Below, in pieces: positions 42,197 to 51,718 of a DNA stretch of 64,000 nucleotides. The notes below the pieces were generated by a model. It was not told the DNA's origin, made no database searches, and saw only the letters and a list, made by a program, of their open reading frames with translations. The stretch lies in the NCBI GenBank assembly GCA_934272745.1, contig CAKQSI010000008.1, positions 1 to 64,000 of the forward strand, given 5' to 3'. The DNA is from an uncultured Clostridia bacterium (lineage in GTDB: Bacteria > Bacillota > Clostridia > Christensenellales > Borkfalkiaceae). The translations under genes and the position numbers were made by a program. Positions within the stretch are counted from its first letter, which is position 1; the number at the start of each line of letters is the position of its first letter.

Positions 42197-44626
42197 ATGG
42201 ACATGAAGAAAATCGAAGCAAAATGGCAGGCAAGATGGGAGAAAGACAAACTTGCCGTATTCAACCGCAAAAACCCGGGAAAGAAATATTACGTCTTAGA
42301 GATGTTTTCCTACCCCTCGGGCGCGAAACTACACGTCGGACACTGGTACAACTACGGACCGACCGACTCTTTCGCCCGCTATAAAAAAATGAAAGGCTAC
42401 AACGTCTTTCAGCCGATGGGATTCGACTCCTTCGGGCTGCCTGCGGAAAACTACGCCATCAAAACGGGCGTTCACCCCAAAGACAGCACCCTGAAAAACA
42501 TCGAAACCATGGAGCATCAGTTAAAAGCCATGGGCGGCATGTTCGACTGGAGCGCGGAAGTCAAAACCTGCGAGGAAGACTACTACAAATGGACGCAGTG
42601 GATGTTTCTGAAACTGTACGAAAACGGACTTGCCTACCGCAAGGAAGCGCCCGTCAACTGGTGCCCTTCCTGCAACACCGTGCTGGCAAACGAGCAGGTG
42701 ACAGACGGCAAGTGCGAACGCTGCGGCACCGAAGTAGTGCGTAAAAACCTGACACAGTGGTTCTTCCGCATCACGAAATACGCCGAAGAACTGCTTTCCG
42801 GACTGGACGGTCTGGACTGGCCGGAAAAAACCAAGGCGATGCAGCGCAACTGGATCGGCAAATCGGTGGGCGGAGAAGTGGAATTCGTCACCGAGTCCGG
42901 CGAAAAATTCCGCGTGTTCACCACGCGCGCGGACACGCTGTTCGGCGTTTCGTACGTCGTTTTAGCGCCCGAACACCCGCTGGTTCCGGTTATCACCACC
43001 GAAGACCGTAAAGAAGAGGTGGAAGCCTACCGCCTGTACGCTTCCAAAGCGACCGAGATCGACCGTCTTTCTTCGTCGAGAGAAAAAACCGGCGCGTTTA
43101 CCGGCGCTTACGCGATCAACCCCGTAAACGGAGCCAAAGTTCCCGTCTACATCGCCGACTACGTGCTGTATTCCTACGGCACCGGCGCCGTTATGGGCGT
43201 CCCGGCGCACGACGAACGCGATTTTGCGTTCGCCCAAAAATACAATCTCCCCGTCACCCGCGTCATCAAAGGCAGAAGCGGCGAAAACGACGAACTGCCC
43301 TTTACGTCGGACGGCGTTTTGGTCGGCAGCGGCGAATTCGACGGGCTGATCGGCGAAGAAGCGCGCAGAGCCATTTTAAGTTCCCTCACCAAACAGGGGC
43401 GCGGCGAATATAAAGTCAATTACCGTCTGCGCGACTGGCTGGTTTCCCGCCAGAGATACTGGGGCGCGCCCATTCCCGTCATTCACTGTCCGCACTGCGG
43501 CGAAGTGCCCGTTCCCGAAAAAGATCTGCCCGTGCGCCTGCCGTACGACGTGGAATTTAAACCGGACGGCAAATCGCCCCTCGCTAAGTGCGAATCGTTT
43601 ATGAACTGCAAATGTCCCAGTTGCGGCGGCGACGCCAAACGCGATCCCGACACGCTGGACACCTTTGTCTGCTCGTCCTGGTACTATCTCCGCTATGCGG
43701 ACGCACATAATAACAAGCAGCCGTTCGACCCCAACATCGTAAACGAAGTGCTGCCCGTAGACAAATACGTCGGCGGCGCGGAACACGCCTGCATGCACCT
43801 GCTGTACGCACGCTTCTTTACCAAGGCGCTGCGCGACATGGGGTATCTCAAGTTTGACGAACCTTTCCTGTCCCTCGTACACCAAGGGGTGATTTTAGGA
43901 CCGGACGGCAACCGCATGAGTAAATCCCGCGGGAACGTCGTTTCCCCCGACGTATACGTGGATAAATACGGGTCGGACACCTTCCGCCTGTATCTGATGT
44001 TCGGCTTCGCCTACCGCGAAGGCGGCCCGTGGAACGATCAGGGCATTTTGTCCGTATCCCGCTTCCTCGACCGTGTGGAACGCCTTTCCGACAAAATCGC
44101 GCTGCTCGGCAAATCCAAAGCCGAACCGTTCGGAACCGAGGAAAAGGAACTGGACTATGCAGCAAACTACGCCATCAAACGCGTCGATCGGGACATGAAC
44201 GACTTCTCGTTCAATACCGCCGTCGCCCGCATGATGGAGTTTTTGAACGCGCTGTATAAATACGACGCCAAAGAGGAAAAAAATATCGCGTTCTATAAAG
44301 CGCGCTACACCGAATTTTTGCTGCTGTTAGCCCCGCTCGCCCCGCATTTTACCGAAGAACTCTGGGAAAAACTAGGCAATAAAAAGTCGGTCTTCACCTT
44401 CTCCTACCCCGTCTGCAACGAAGCGGCGCTCGTTCTGGACGAAACCGAATACGCCGTACAGTTTAACAGCAAGGTGCGCCTGAAGATGAACGTTGCAAGT
44501 TCGCTTTCCGAAGAGGAGATCAAAGCGGCAGTCCTCGGCGACGACCGCGTAAAAGAGATCCTTGCCGGCAAGGAACCGAAAAAAGTCATCGTCATCAAAG
44601 GTCGTCTGGTCAACGTCATCGCGTAA
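42197..44626 (+). CDS. leuS: Leucyl-tRNA synthetase
   Basis: Charges tRNA-Leu. 809 residues, class Ia. HxGH signature HVGH at 46-49; a zinc-like knuckle CPSCNTVLANEQVTDGKCERCG near 156-177; editing (CP1) domain with TTRADTLFGVSYVVLAPEHP near 239-258; KMSKS-type loop RMSKS near 573-577; and the C-terminal tRNA-binding domain. Ribosome site AGGAG is somewhat distant (13 bases) from 42197; an ATG at 42203 is the alternative start. Monocistronic or read through into the ATPase gene 184 bases downstream. Confidence 0.97.
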   Translation: MDMKKIEAKWQARWEKDKLAVFNRKNPGKKYYVLEMFSYPSGAKLHVGHWYNYGPTDSFARYKKMKGYNVFQPMGFDSFGLPAENYAIKTGVHPKDSTLKNIETMEHQLKAMGGMFDWSAEVKTCEEDYYKWTQWMFLKLYENGLAYRKEAPVNWCPSCNTVLANEQVTDGKCERCGTEVVRKNLTQWFFRITKYAEELLSGLDGLDWPEKTKAMQRNWIGKSVGGEVEFVTESGEKFRVFTTRADTLFGVSYVVLAPEHPLVPVITTEDRKEEVEAYRLYASKATEIDRLSSSREKTGAFTGAYAINPVNGAKVPVYIADYVLYSYGTGAVMGVPAHDERDFAFAQKYNLPVTRVIKGRSGENDELPFTSDGVLVGSGEFDGLIGEEARRAILSSLTKQGRGEYKVNYRLRDWLVSRQRYWGAPIPVIHCPHCGEVPVPEKDLPVRLPYDVEFKPDGKSPLAKCESFMNCKCPSCGGDAKRDPDTLDTFVCSSWYYLRYADAHNNKQPFDPNIVNEVLPVDKYVGGAEHACMHLLYARFFTKALRDMGYLKFDEPFLSLVHQGVILGPDGNRMSKSRGNVVSPDVYVDKYGSDTFRLYLMFGFAYREGGPWNDQGILSVSRFLDRVERLSDKIALLGKSKAEPFGTEEKELDYAANYAIKRVDRDMNDFSFNTAVARMMEFLNALYKYDAKEEKNIAFYKARYTEFLLLLAPLAPHFTEELWEKLGNKKSVFTFSYPVCNEAALVLDETEYAVQFNSKVRLKMNVASSLSEEEIKAAVLGDDRVKEILAGKEPKKVIVIKGRLVNVIA

Positions 44627-44669
44627 GCGGATTGAAGCGTTACCGTCTGAGAAAAACAGGCGCTACCGT

Positions 44670-44745
44670 TTAAAAAGTAAAAGCGCCGCCGCGTGAGCGC
44701 AATTAAACAACCGCGTTAAAAAGTAAAAACGCCGCCGCGTGAGCG
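44670..44745. repeat. 46-bp period direct repeat
   Basis: TTAAAAAGTAAAAGCGCCGC-type units begin at 44670 and 44716; about 29 of 30 bases agree through GCGTGAGCG. Between leuS and the ATPase gene; no promoter seen there. Confidence 0.85.
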
Positions 44746-44810
44746 GATTGAAAAACAAACACAAAACACCCATTCCCGCGCAAGGAATATCATGATAAGG
44801 AGGCACTCCG

Positions 44811-47492
44811 TTGGAAGACAAATTCCGCCTTTTCTTCAGGAGAAAAAATAAAAACCCGGACGACGCAGACGCTGCCGCCGGAAAAGAAAAGGACTTCTCT
44901 TCAAAAGAAGAGGGGCTCTCTTCACCCGCAAAAAACGCCTGCGATCCGTCCGCCGACGAACTTGACCGGCAGACCACCGTTCCCGCCGTAAAAGAGGAAG
45001 AAGAACCCTTTACCCCCGCCGAAAAGGGCGGCGTTCCCGAAGGGCTTTCCCACGTGGAACGGTTCGATCCCGACCCCGCGGTCGGGCTTTCCGCGGAGCA
45101 GGTCGAACAGCGCAAAGCGCAGAACCTGACCAACGAAACCAACGCCAAATACACCAAATCGTACGCAAGCATCATTCTCGGCAACCTGTTCACCTTTTTC
45201 AACTGCCTGTGCTTCGGGGTGGCGGTGCTGCTTGCGATTGCCAAGTGCTGGAACAACCTTTTGTTTATGGCGGTCATCGTGGTCAACATTACCATCGCCA
45301 TCATTCAGGAAATCTTAGCCAAGCAGACGGTGGAAAAACTTTCGCTGCTTTCCTCCCCCACGGCGACCGTCACGCGCGACGGTATGCTTTTGGAAATTCC
45401 GTTGAAAGACATCGTTTTAGACGACGTGCTTTCCCTTTCCATCGGCAAACAGGTCCCGACCGACTGTATTCTGACCGAGGGCGTGATCGAAGTCAACGAA
45501 TCGCTTCTGACCGGGGAATCGGTTCCCATTAAAAAACATGCGGGCGACCTGCTGTTTGCGGGCTCGTTCGTTTCCAGCGGCACGGGCAAAGCGCGCGCCG
45601 ACCGCGTGGGAAAAGACAACTATATCGAAACGCTGACCGCGAAAGCCAAAAAGTATCAGAAGCCCAAGTCCGAACTGTTAGGTTCCTTAAAACTCATCAC
45701 CACGGTCATCGGTATCGCCATCATTCCGATTGCGACGGCGATCGCGTTTACCAATATCCGCGCAATCAACGACCCCACTCTTACCAAGTACGAACTGTTC
45801 TGTAAAGTCGTCCCCAAGACGGCGACGGTCGTCATCGGCATGATCCCTGCGGGAATGTTCCTTTTAACCACCATCGCGCTTTCCATGGGCGTTATCCGCC
45901 TTTCCCGCAATCAGACTTCGGTCAAAGATATGTACTCTTTGGAAATGCTGGCGCGGGTAGACGTCCTTTGTCTGGATAAAACCGGGACGATCACCGACGG
46001 CAGAATGAAAGTTGCGGACTGCATCATGCTGTCGCAGAAATCGGACTACAATCTCAACGAAATCATGGGGAGCATGCTCTCCGCCTTAAACGACAACAAC
46101 CAGACCGCGATCGCCCTCTATAATCATTTCGGACACAACAATTCCATGAAAGCGATCGCAAAAGTCCCCTTCTCTTCCAAACGCAAACTTTCGGCGGTCA
46201 CCTTTCAGGGAGCGGGAACGTTCATCATGGGCGCGCCCGAATTCGTCCTGTCGCAAACTTCCGAAAAACTGGAAAAACTTATCACGGGTTACGCGTCGAG
46301 AGGCATGCGCGTGCTGGTTCTCGCCCACGCGCCGGGACAAATCAGCGGCGAAAAACTCCCCGGCGGCGTCAAACCCATCGCCCTTTTAACTTTAACCGAC
46401 AACATTCGCGAAGACGCCATCGAAACGGTAAAATGGTTTCAGGAAAACGACGTCGCCGTCAAAGTCATTTCGGGCGACAACCCGGTCACCGTGTCCGAAG
46501 TGGCACGCCGGGTGGGTATTCCCGGAGCGGAACGCTATATCAGTCTGGAGAACCTTTCGGACAGCGAAGTGGAAGCCGTGGCGCTCAATTACACCGTTTT
46601 CGGCAGAGTTTCGCCCGAGCAGAAAGCAACGCTCGTCCGCACGATGAAGCACGCGGGCAAAACCGTCGCCATGACCGGGGATGGCGTCAACGACATTCTC
46701 GCCATGAAGGAAGCCGACTGTTCGATTTCGGTCGCTTCCGGTAGCGACGCCGCAAGAAACGTCGCCCATCTTCTTCTGCTGGACAACAATTTCGCGTCCA
46801 TGCCCAAAGTGGTTTACGAAGGGCGCCGCGTCATCAACAACATTCAGCGGTCTTCTTCGCTGTATCTGATGAAGACGGTCTTTACGCTGCTGTTTGCGAT
46901 TTTTATGATCTTCGCGCAGAAAGAATACCCCTTCACCACCTCGCAGATGCTGCTGCTCGAAACCTTTATCATCGGCATTCCGTCGGTATTCCTCGCCCTG
47001 CAGGCAAACACCAGCCGGGTGCAAGGCAGGTTTATCGGGTACGTCATGGGCAGGTCGATCCCCGGCGCACTCGTTATGTTTTTAAACGTCATGACTTTCT
47101 TTTTCATCTACGAAAAGACGCAGATCGCCATGACGCAGGACCAGTACGAAACGTTGGGCGCCGTGGCGCTGACGCTTGCCGGCTGGGTGGTGCTGTGCCA
47201 GATCTGCCGCCCGTTCAACACCTTCCGCGCGATGGTGTTCGGCGGAACTACCGTTCTCATTGCTTTTATTCTTCTGACCGACGTCCTCCCGCGCGAACAG
47301 ATCCTGCAGATCGGCAGTCTCGCTTCCACCGTTTCGCCGGACAACTGGACGAACCTGTTGATCCTGTTCTGTCTGGTGATGCTGGACTTTCCGCTGCTTT
47401 CCGGCTTCATTTCCCTGACCGAAAAACTCAGGGCGTATCTGTCGGGAAAGGAACGCACCAAACTTTCGCAGTACAGCCAGCATAAACGCTGA
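44811..47492 (+). CDS. P-type cation-transporting ATPase
   Basis: 893 residues, starting at TTG with AAGGAGG in front. The first ~85 residues are an unusual acidic, low-complexity cytoplasmic extension. Actuator motif TGES near 236, phosphorylation motif DKTGT with Asp389, nucleotide-domain and hinge motif TGDGVNDILAMKEADCS near 620-640, and about ten membrane segments. The M4 motif is IPAGMFLL, and the chain looks like the CtpE-like group (calcium-related in mycobacteria) rather than the classic SERCA or MgtA branches. Ion specificity cannot be decided from this sequence. Confidence 0.88.
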   Translation: MEDKFRLFFRRKNKNPDDADAAAGKEKDFSSKEEGLSSPAKNACDPSADELDRQTTVPAVKEEEEPFTPAEKGGVPEGLSHVERFDPDPAVGLSAEQVEQRKAQNLTNETNAKYTKSYASIILGNLFTFFNCLCFGVAVLLAIAKCWNNLLFMAVIVVNITIAIIQEILAKQTVEKLSLLSSPTATVTRDGMLLEIPLKDIVLDDVLSLSIGKQVPTDCILTEGVIEVNESLLTGESVPIKKHAGDLLFAGSFVSSGTGKARADRVGKDNYIETLTAKAKKYQKPKSELLGSLKLITTVIGIAIIPIATAIAFTNIRAINDPTLTKYELFCKVVPKTATVVIGMIPAGMFLLTTIALSMGVIRLSRNQTSVKDMYSLEMLARVDVLCLDKTGTITDGRMKVADCIMLSQKSDYNLNEIMGSMLSALNDNNQTAIALYNHFGHNNSMKAIAKVPFSSKRKLSAVTFQGAGTFIMGAPEFVLSQTSEKLEKLITGYASRGMRVLVLAHAPGQISGEKLPGGVKPIALLTLTDNIREDAIETVKWFQENDVAVKVISGDNPVTVSEVARRVGIPGAERYISLENLSDSEVEAVALNYTVFGRVSPEQKATLVRTMKHAGKTVAMTGDGVNDILAMKEADCSISVASGSDAARNVAHLLLLDNNFASMPKVVYEGRRVINNIQRSSSLYLMKTVFTLLFAIFMIFAQKEYPFTTSQMLLLETFIIGIPSVFLALQANTSRVQGRFIGYVMGRSIPGALVMFLNVMTFFFIYEKTQIAMTQDQYETLGAVALTLAGWVVLCQICRPFNTFRAMVFGGTTVLIAFILLTDVLPREQILQIGSLASTVSPDNWTNLLILFCLVMLDFPLLSGFISLTEKLRAYLSGKERTKLSQYSQHKR

Positions 47493-47581
47493 TCCGGACG
47501 CGATCCTGCAAGCGCCCACCCTTGCAAAACAAGCGGGCGCCGACCGCCCGACCAAATCGACTTTTACTCACGGAGGTACCG

Positions 47582-48883
47582 ATGAAACGACATCTGCTCT
47601 GCATGACGCTTGCACTGTTGCTGCTACTTACGGCGGTTCTTTCCGCGTGCAAGGGGGACCCCGCACCCTCGCCGGCGCCGTCCGTCCCCACAAGCCCTTC
47701 GGTTTCGGTCACGGTTCCGGAAGAACCGACCGCAACCCCCTCTTCCGGCGGGACGACCGCGCCTTCGCCCGGAGTTACGCCGACCGTTTCCCCCTCGCCC
47801 GGAGTTACGCCGCCTTCCGACTCGGTCACGACCGACTTTAACCGCGAAAATGCGGCGATTATCGCCGTCCGCGCGGACGAAGCGGCGCAAAAGATCGGCA
47901 GTTATATTTCCAAAGGAAAAATCGAAAACCGCATGCAGGATCCGTCGGTCATCTACCGCTACCTGTTAGAGGTCAACGGCGATACCGGCACGGTGAAATT
48001 CATGCTGATGACCTGGGACGAAGAGGCGCTTTTCACCGCTTACCGCACCGAAAAAGGCTTTTTTGCCACCAAGGACGGCGAAACCTTCGTTTCCCTTTCC
48101 GAAATGCTGGACGAATACGGTTTAGCCGCCGTCGGCGCTCTGCTGGAAAACCTCGACGAGGCGGACGCCCTTTCGGCTTTGACCGACTTTATGCAGGCGA
48201 ACGCCATGGACGCCGTTGCGAAAAAGACGGACACGGGGTACCTTTTTCAGCACCGCAAGGATCTTGCCGGTATGGCGAACGCGCTGTTCGGCTCCGTTGA
48301 CGCGCTCCTTTCCTACTCGGGCAAAGACGCGCTGAACCTGCTGCTTTCCTACACCGCGCCAAAAATGGACGCGGACACGGTAGCGGTGCTGGTGAAAAAC
48401 GTGCTTTCGGGCATGACCGTCAAGACGGTATACGAAACGGTTGCGGACGAAACCGTAAAAACCGTTCTCCCCGCCGTTTACGAGGCGCTGACCGGCAAGC
48501 CGTTTACCGAATTTTTGACTACGTATGGCGAAAAAACGATCGCGGAAGTGTTCTACCCCTCGCTCGACAAGCAGGAAGCCAAAGCGGCGTTCGCCGCCGC
48601 GGTGGATAAAGCCATGCAGGCTTCCCTTTCGGAAACGCTCGCCGAACTTCTGACAGAAGAAAAGTACAATCAGTTGATATCCTTCGTCCGGACAACGACG
48701 CTGACCTTTCTGGGCGTCGCGGCGGACTTTACGCTGGACAATCAGGTGCGCATCACCTATGCCGTATTCCCCGTCGGGGTGGTCGGCAAAACGGATAACG
48801 CCGTTTTTGACCGCGACGTAACGCTGACTTTCAATTTTACGTACGAAACGCCGGAAATCGAACTCCCGGCAGGGTTAAAATAA
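47582..48883 (+). CDS. Lipoprotein of unknown function
   Basis: 433 residues. Lipobox LLSACKG-type (LSAC, lipid Cys23), then a Pro/Ser/Thr linker to about 85 with a duplicated SPGVTP segment (15 identical bases coding SPGVT twice). The remainder is an alpha/beta domain rich in Ala, Asp and Lys with repeated helices (VKNVLSGMTVKTVYETVADETVKTVL), ending in a beta strand pattern (VTLTFNFTYETPEIELP). I do not recognise the family. GGAGG at the right distance. Same strand as the ATPase, 89 bases after it. Confidence 0.8.
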   Translation: MKRHLLCMTLALLLLLTAVLSACKGDPAPSPAPSVPTSPSVSVTVPEEPTATPSSGGTTAPSPGVTPTVSPSPGVTPPSDSVTTDFNRENAAIIAVRADEAAQKIGSYISKGKIENRMQDPSVIYRYLLEVNGDTGTVKFMLMTWDEEALFTAYRTEKGFFATKDGETFVSLSEMLDEYGLAAVGALLENLDEADALSALTDFMQANAMDAVAKKTDTGYLFQHRKDLAGMANALFGSVDALLSYSGKDALNLLLSYTAPKMDADTVAVLVKNVLSGMTVKTVYETVADETVKTVLPAVYEALTGKPFTEFLTTYGEKTIAEVFYPSLDKQEAKAAFAAAVDKAMQASLSETLAELLTEEKYNQLISFVRTTTLTFLGVAADFTLDNQVRITYAVFPVGVVGKTDNAVFDRDVTLTFNFTYETPEIELPAGLK

Positions 48884-48891
48884 CGCCTTCC

Positions 48892-48956
48892 TGCCGCCGG
48901 AATGAAGCCGCGAACCGGTTACGGTTTCCCCCTTTCCGGCGGCAAAATTTGTCTTT
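48892..48956 (+). terminator. Terminator after the lipoprotein gene
   Basis: 11-bp stem TGCCGCCGGAA / TTCCGGCGGCA (48892-48902, 48934-48944) with a long loop, then AAATTTGTCTTTT. No promoter is obvious before the alarmone synthetase start at 49071. Confidence 0.65.
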
Positions 48957-49070
48957 TACGAGGACGGGAGAGTAACCTTTCCCCCCGCTTTACGGCACGA
49001 TTTTCCCGTTTTTACGGGGACGTACCCCTTTTCCATACCTTTGCGGGCTACCCGCCTTTCAGGAGATTTT

Positions 49071-49931
49071 ATGGAACGAGATCATTCGATCGGAACCGAC
49101 GAACAATTAGAAAAATTACAGGACTTGTTTGACGAAGATCTGCTTCTTCGCGGACAAACGTTTGCCCTGCGGTTCGCCAAACTGATGTCCTGCTATCGCT
49201 GCGCGATGATGGAAATGGAAACCAAATTCAACGTGTTGAACGAGGAATTTTCGCTGCGATTCGACCGCAACCCCATCAGCGCAATCAAAAGCAGATTAAA
49301 ATCCACCGTCAGCATTATGGAAAAAATGCAGCGGCGCGGCTTTCCCCTGACCATTGATTCCTTAGAAAAAAATCTCAACGACGTCGCGGGGGTGCGCGTG
49401 GTGTGTTCGTTTATCGAAGACGTCTATATGCTGGCGGAAGCGCTGGAAAAGCAGGACGACGTCACCATTTTATCGCGCAAGGACTACATTAAAAACCCCA
49501 AGGAAAACGGCTATCGCAGTCTGCATCTCATCGTTGCCGTCCCCATTTTTCTGGCGGAAGAAAAGCGGGTGATGAAGGTGGAAATTCAACTGCGCACCAT
49601 CGCCATGGACTTCTGGGCAAGTCTGGAACACCAGATCCGCTATAAAAAGAACGTAGAAATCACCCCCGCCATGGCAAAGGAATTGCGCGACTGTGCGGAA
49701 CTGAGCAGCGATCTCGACAAGCGCATGGACGAATTGAAAACCGAAGTCCTGCAAAAAACAGGTAGCGGAAACAATTCCGATTTTCCCCGTATCCTGCCGG
49801 GAAACCACCCCGTTTTGTCCCTTTTGCAAGGGAAAAAAGACGCAGGAAAAACAACTCCTTCCGTTCCCGAAAAACAAGCGCCGACAGAGAGCGTATCCGG
49901 TGCAAAGCCCGAACGGACAGGATCCAAGTAA
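49071..49931 (+). CDS. Small alarmone synthetase (RelQ/YjbM-like)
   Basis: Makes (p)ppGpp from ATP and GTP or GDP. 286 residues, synthetase domain only: RFDRNPISAIKSRLKS (63-78, ATP-binding basic loop), LNDVAGVRVVCSFIEDV (about 103-119), the G-loop KENGYRSLHLIVAVP (about 144-158), and EIQLRTIAMDFWASLEHQI (about 172-190). It lacks hydrolase, TGS and ACT domains, so it is an SAS of the RelQ/YjbM type. The tail from ~235 to 286 is low complexity. AGGAG precedes ATG by five bases. Confidence 0.93.
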   Translation: MERDHSIGTDEQLEKLQDLFDEDLLLRGQTFALRFAKLMSCYRCAMMEMETKFNVLNEEFSLRFDRNPISAIKSRLKSTVSIMEKMQRRGFPLTIDSLEKNLNDVAGVRVVCSFIEDVYMLAEALEKQDDVTILSRKDYIKNPKENGYRSLHLIVAVPIFLAEEKRVMKVEIQLRTIAMDFWASLEHQIRYKKNVEITPAMAKELRDCAELSSDLDKRMDELKTEVLQKTGSGNNSDFPRILPGNHPVLSLLQGKKDAGKTTPSVPEKQAPTESVSGAKPERTGSK

Positions 49932-50148
49932 AATTTCCATAAAGCCCGCAATGACGATACCGCACGCAGCGCATGAAAAGCGCTCCCGAGCCGCAAACAA
50001 TCCCGCAAGGCGCGGCATTCAATAGAAATATCGCGAAACCACAGGCAACGCTACGGGCGCGGCAACTCCGCAAAAGCAAGGAATATAAAATAATCGACAA
50101 ATAAAAATCCGGAAACCCCGAATTTTGAAAATTCCCACATAACAAAAG

Positions 50149-50193
50149 CCGCCCCGGGCGAAAGCGCAACAACAGCGCTTTCGCCCGGGGCGG
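50149..50193. terminator. 19-bp palindrome, convergent terminator
   Basis: Perfect stem (50149-50167 and 50175-50193, core CCGCCCCGGGCGAAAGCGC) with a 7-base loop, between convergent relQ-like and alkD genes; TTTTGTT follows on minus, TCTTATATT on plus. Confidence 0.75.
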
Positions 50194-50248
50194 TCTTATA
50201 TTGTTAGGAGCGGAAACCCGTCTTTCCAACCGCACATTTTTTACGGCG

Positions 50249-50398
50249 TCGGAAATCTTGTCTGAAGCGCACGGAGTGTATTTCAGGCAAAACGGAGGGG
50301 CGCTCAACCGGAAAGCGCAAAACCGACGGTTTTACGCTAAATCCTTTAAGGACTTGAAAAATTTTGCTTAAGCAAAATTTTACTTCCCGCAACCTTAC
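50249..50398. repeat. Dispersed repeat family A, copy 2
   Basis: Second copy of the element at 18855-18989. Its 3' part is a perfect 24-bp A/T palindrome (50358-50381, half-site AAAATTTTGCTT) followed by ACTTCCC; the other copy has a different but equivalent palindrome, so the structure is conserved while the bases changed. Lies just downstream of the alkD stop. Confidence 0.7.
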
Positions 50399-50452
50399 TT
50401 TCCTGCCGGCAACCCGTTTCGCCTTGTTGCATTATCCTGCCGGCAAAACCGC

Positions 50453-51166
50453 TTAGACCCGCTTCAACGTAGTCAAAAACGCTTTATCCTCGTCTGAGAT
50501 GCGGAAACTTTCCCGCGCCTTTTGAATGGCTTTGTTGTGCGTAAATTTATCGCCGATTCCGCGGATAAAATAAGGTTTCGCCCGCTCCCGGTCCAGCGCG
50601 TACACCGTAGCGAAAAACCACGCCGCCGCCATTTTGATATAATATTCCTCCCGCGAAAGCGAAGCGATCTCGTCCATCGCGGCGGATTTATCGGGCAGCA
50701 CTTCATAAAACCGCATGGCGGAAACGATTCCGTACCGCACGACGTACTCCTCTTTCCCTTTCAGATATTCCGAAATCATGTTTTGCAGCGCGGCAGGGTC
50801 TTTTTTCAACGCTTTCGGCGCCGTGGCGTCGGTCACCGCCCAGTTGTCGACGAAGGGCAGAAATTCGTCTAAACGCGCTTTGGCTTCCGCAAACGTCTTT
50901 GTCTGCTCGATCAGCAATCCGTGCAACATATCTTCTTCATAAAATTTATGCGGCAGAACGGACAAAAACGCCCTTACTTGCTGCGGTCGATTCGTCGCCA
51001 TTTCGCGCGCAAATGTTCGCAAAACGGGTATACGTACCCCGATAATCCGGTCATTCGGCACCGTCGGGATCAGCGCGGCGTGAAACTTTTGATACTCCTC
51101 GTCCCGCAAGGCAAAAAGCGATTTCCGCACCTCTTCCACCGCCCGCAATTGCTCCGTGTTCCCCAT
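50453..51166 (-). CDS. AlkD-like DNA alkylation repair glycosylase
   Basis: 237 residues of HEAT-like helical repeats. Family motifs: HAALIPTVPNDRIIGVRIPVLRTFAREM (about 29-56), DNWAVTDATAPKAL (about 118-131), RYGIVSAMRFY and the final EYYIKMAAAWFFATVYALD. AlkD enzymes excise cationic alkylated purines. Start at 51166 has AAGGAG ten bases upstream; the long in-frame upstream stretch crosses the promoter. Monocistronic. Confidence 0.9.
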   Translation of the reverse strand: MGNTEQLRAVEEVRKSLFALRDEEYQKFHAALIPTVPNDRIIGVRIPVLRTFAREMATNRPQQVRAFLSVLPHKFYEEDMLHGLLIEQTKTFAEAKARLDEFLPFVDNWAVTDATAPKALKKDPAALQNMISEYLKGKEEYVVRYGIVSAMRFYEVLPDKSAAMDEIASLSREEYYIKMAAAWFFATVYALDRERAKPYFIRGIGDKFTHNKAIQKARESFRISDEDKAFLTTLKRV

Positions 51167-51293
51167 AAAAATTTCACTCCTTAACCTTCCGCCCAAAGGC
51201 TGCTTCGTTTTCCGCACGCCTGTGCACAAACTACAACAACGCACGACAAGCCCCGCCGCAAAAACCAGGGGCGCCCCCGTTTTTTGCTTTTTC

Positions 51294-51322
51294 ATTATAC
51301 AAAACCGCAAAAATTTTGTCAA
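51294..51322 (-). promoter_or_regulatory. alkD promoter
   Basis: Minus strand TTGACA (51317-51322), 17-bp spacer, TATAAT (51294-51299), both perfect. Confidence 0.9.
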
Positions 51323-51441
51323 CCAAAGTCCTGTCGAGGACTTTCTTTCCGCCGCGGCAAGACCGCCGCCTGCCGCGCCATCGTTTCCCCTTGTCCGAAC
51401 CCTCGCAAAGTCCCGTTTTTCCGCCGTCTTTGGCAATTTGC

Positions 51442-51471
51442 TTGACGGACACACCCCTTCGGGAGTATAAT
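51442..51471 (+). promoter_or_regulatory. proBA promoter
   Basis: Plus strand TTGACG (51442-51447), 18-bp spacer, TATAAT (51466-51471), divergent from alkD. The ~240-base leader to proB has irregular repeats of CCTGAAAGAGCGAAAA-like sequence (51604-51670) but no T-box is recognised. Confidence 0.75.
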
Positions 51472-51718
51472 AAAAAATACTTTATCCGGCGAAAGCGCAA
51501 GCGCCGGCTTTCCCTATCACGGACACCTGCTTTTCTTATTCCTTCCGCGCCTGCGGAAAAAACGGGGCGGCAGGCATTTCGCCCGCTCCCCCATAAAACG
51601 AGAGGAACCTTTTCCCTGAAAGAGCGAAAATATAAGAGAGCGAAACTTTTCTCCCTGAAAAGTCGAAAACCGGGAGGGAGCACCTCTTCCCGAGAGAATG
51701 AAAAAAGGACAAGAAAAA

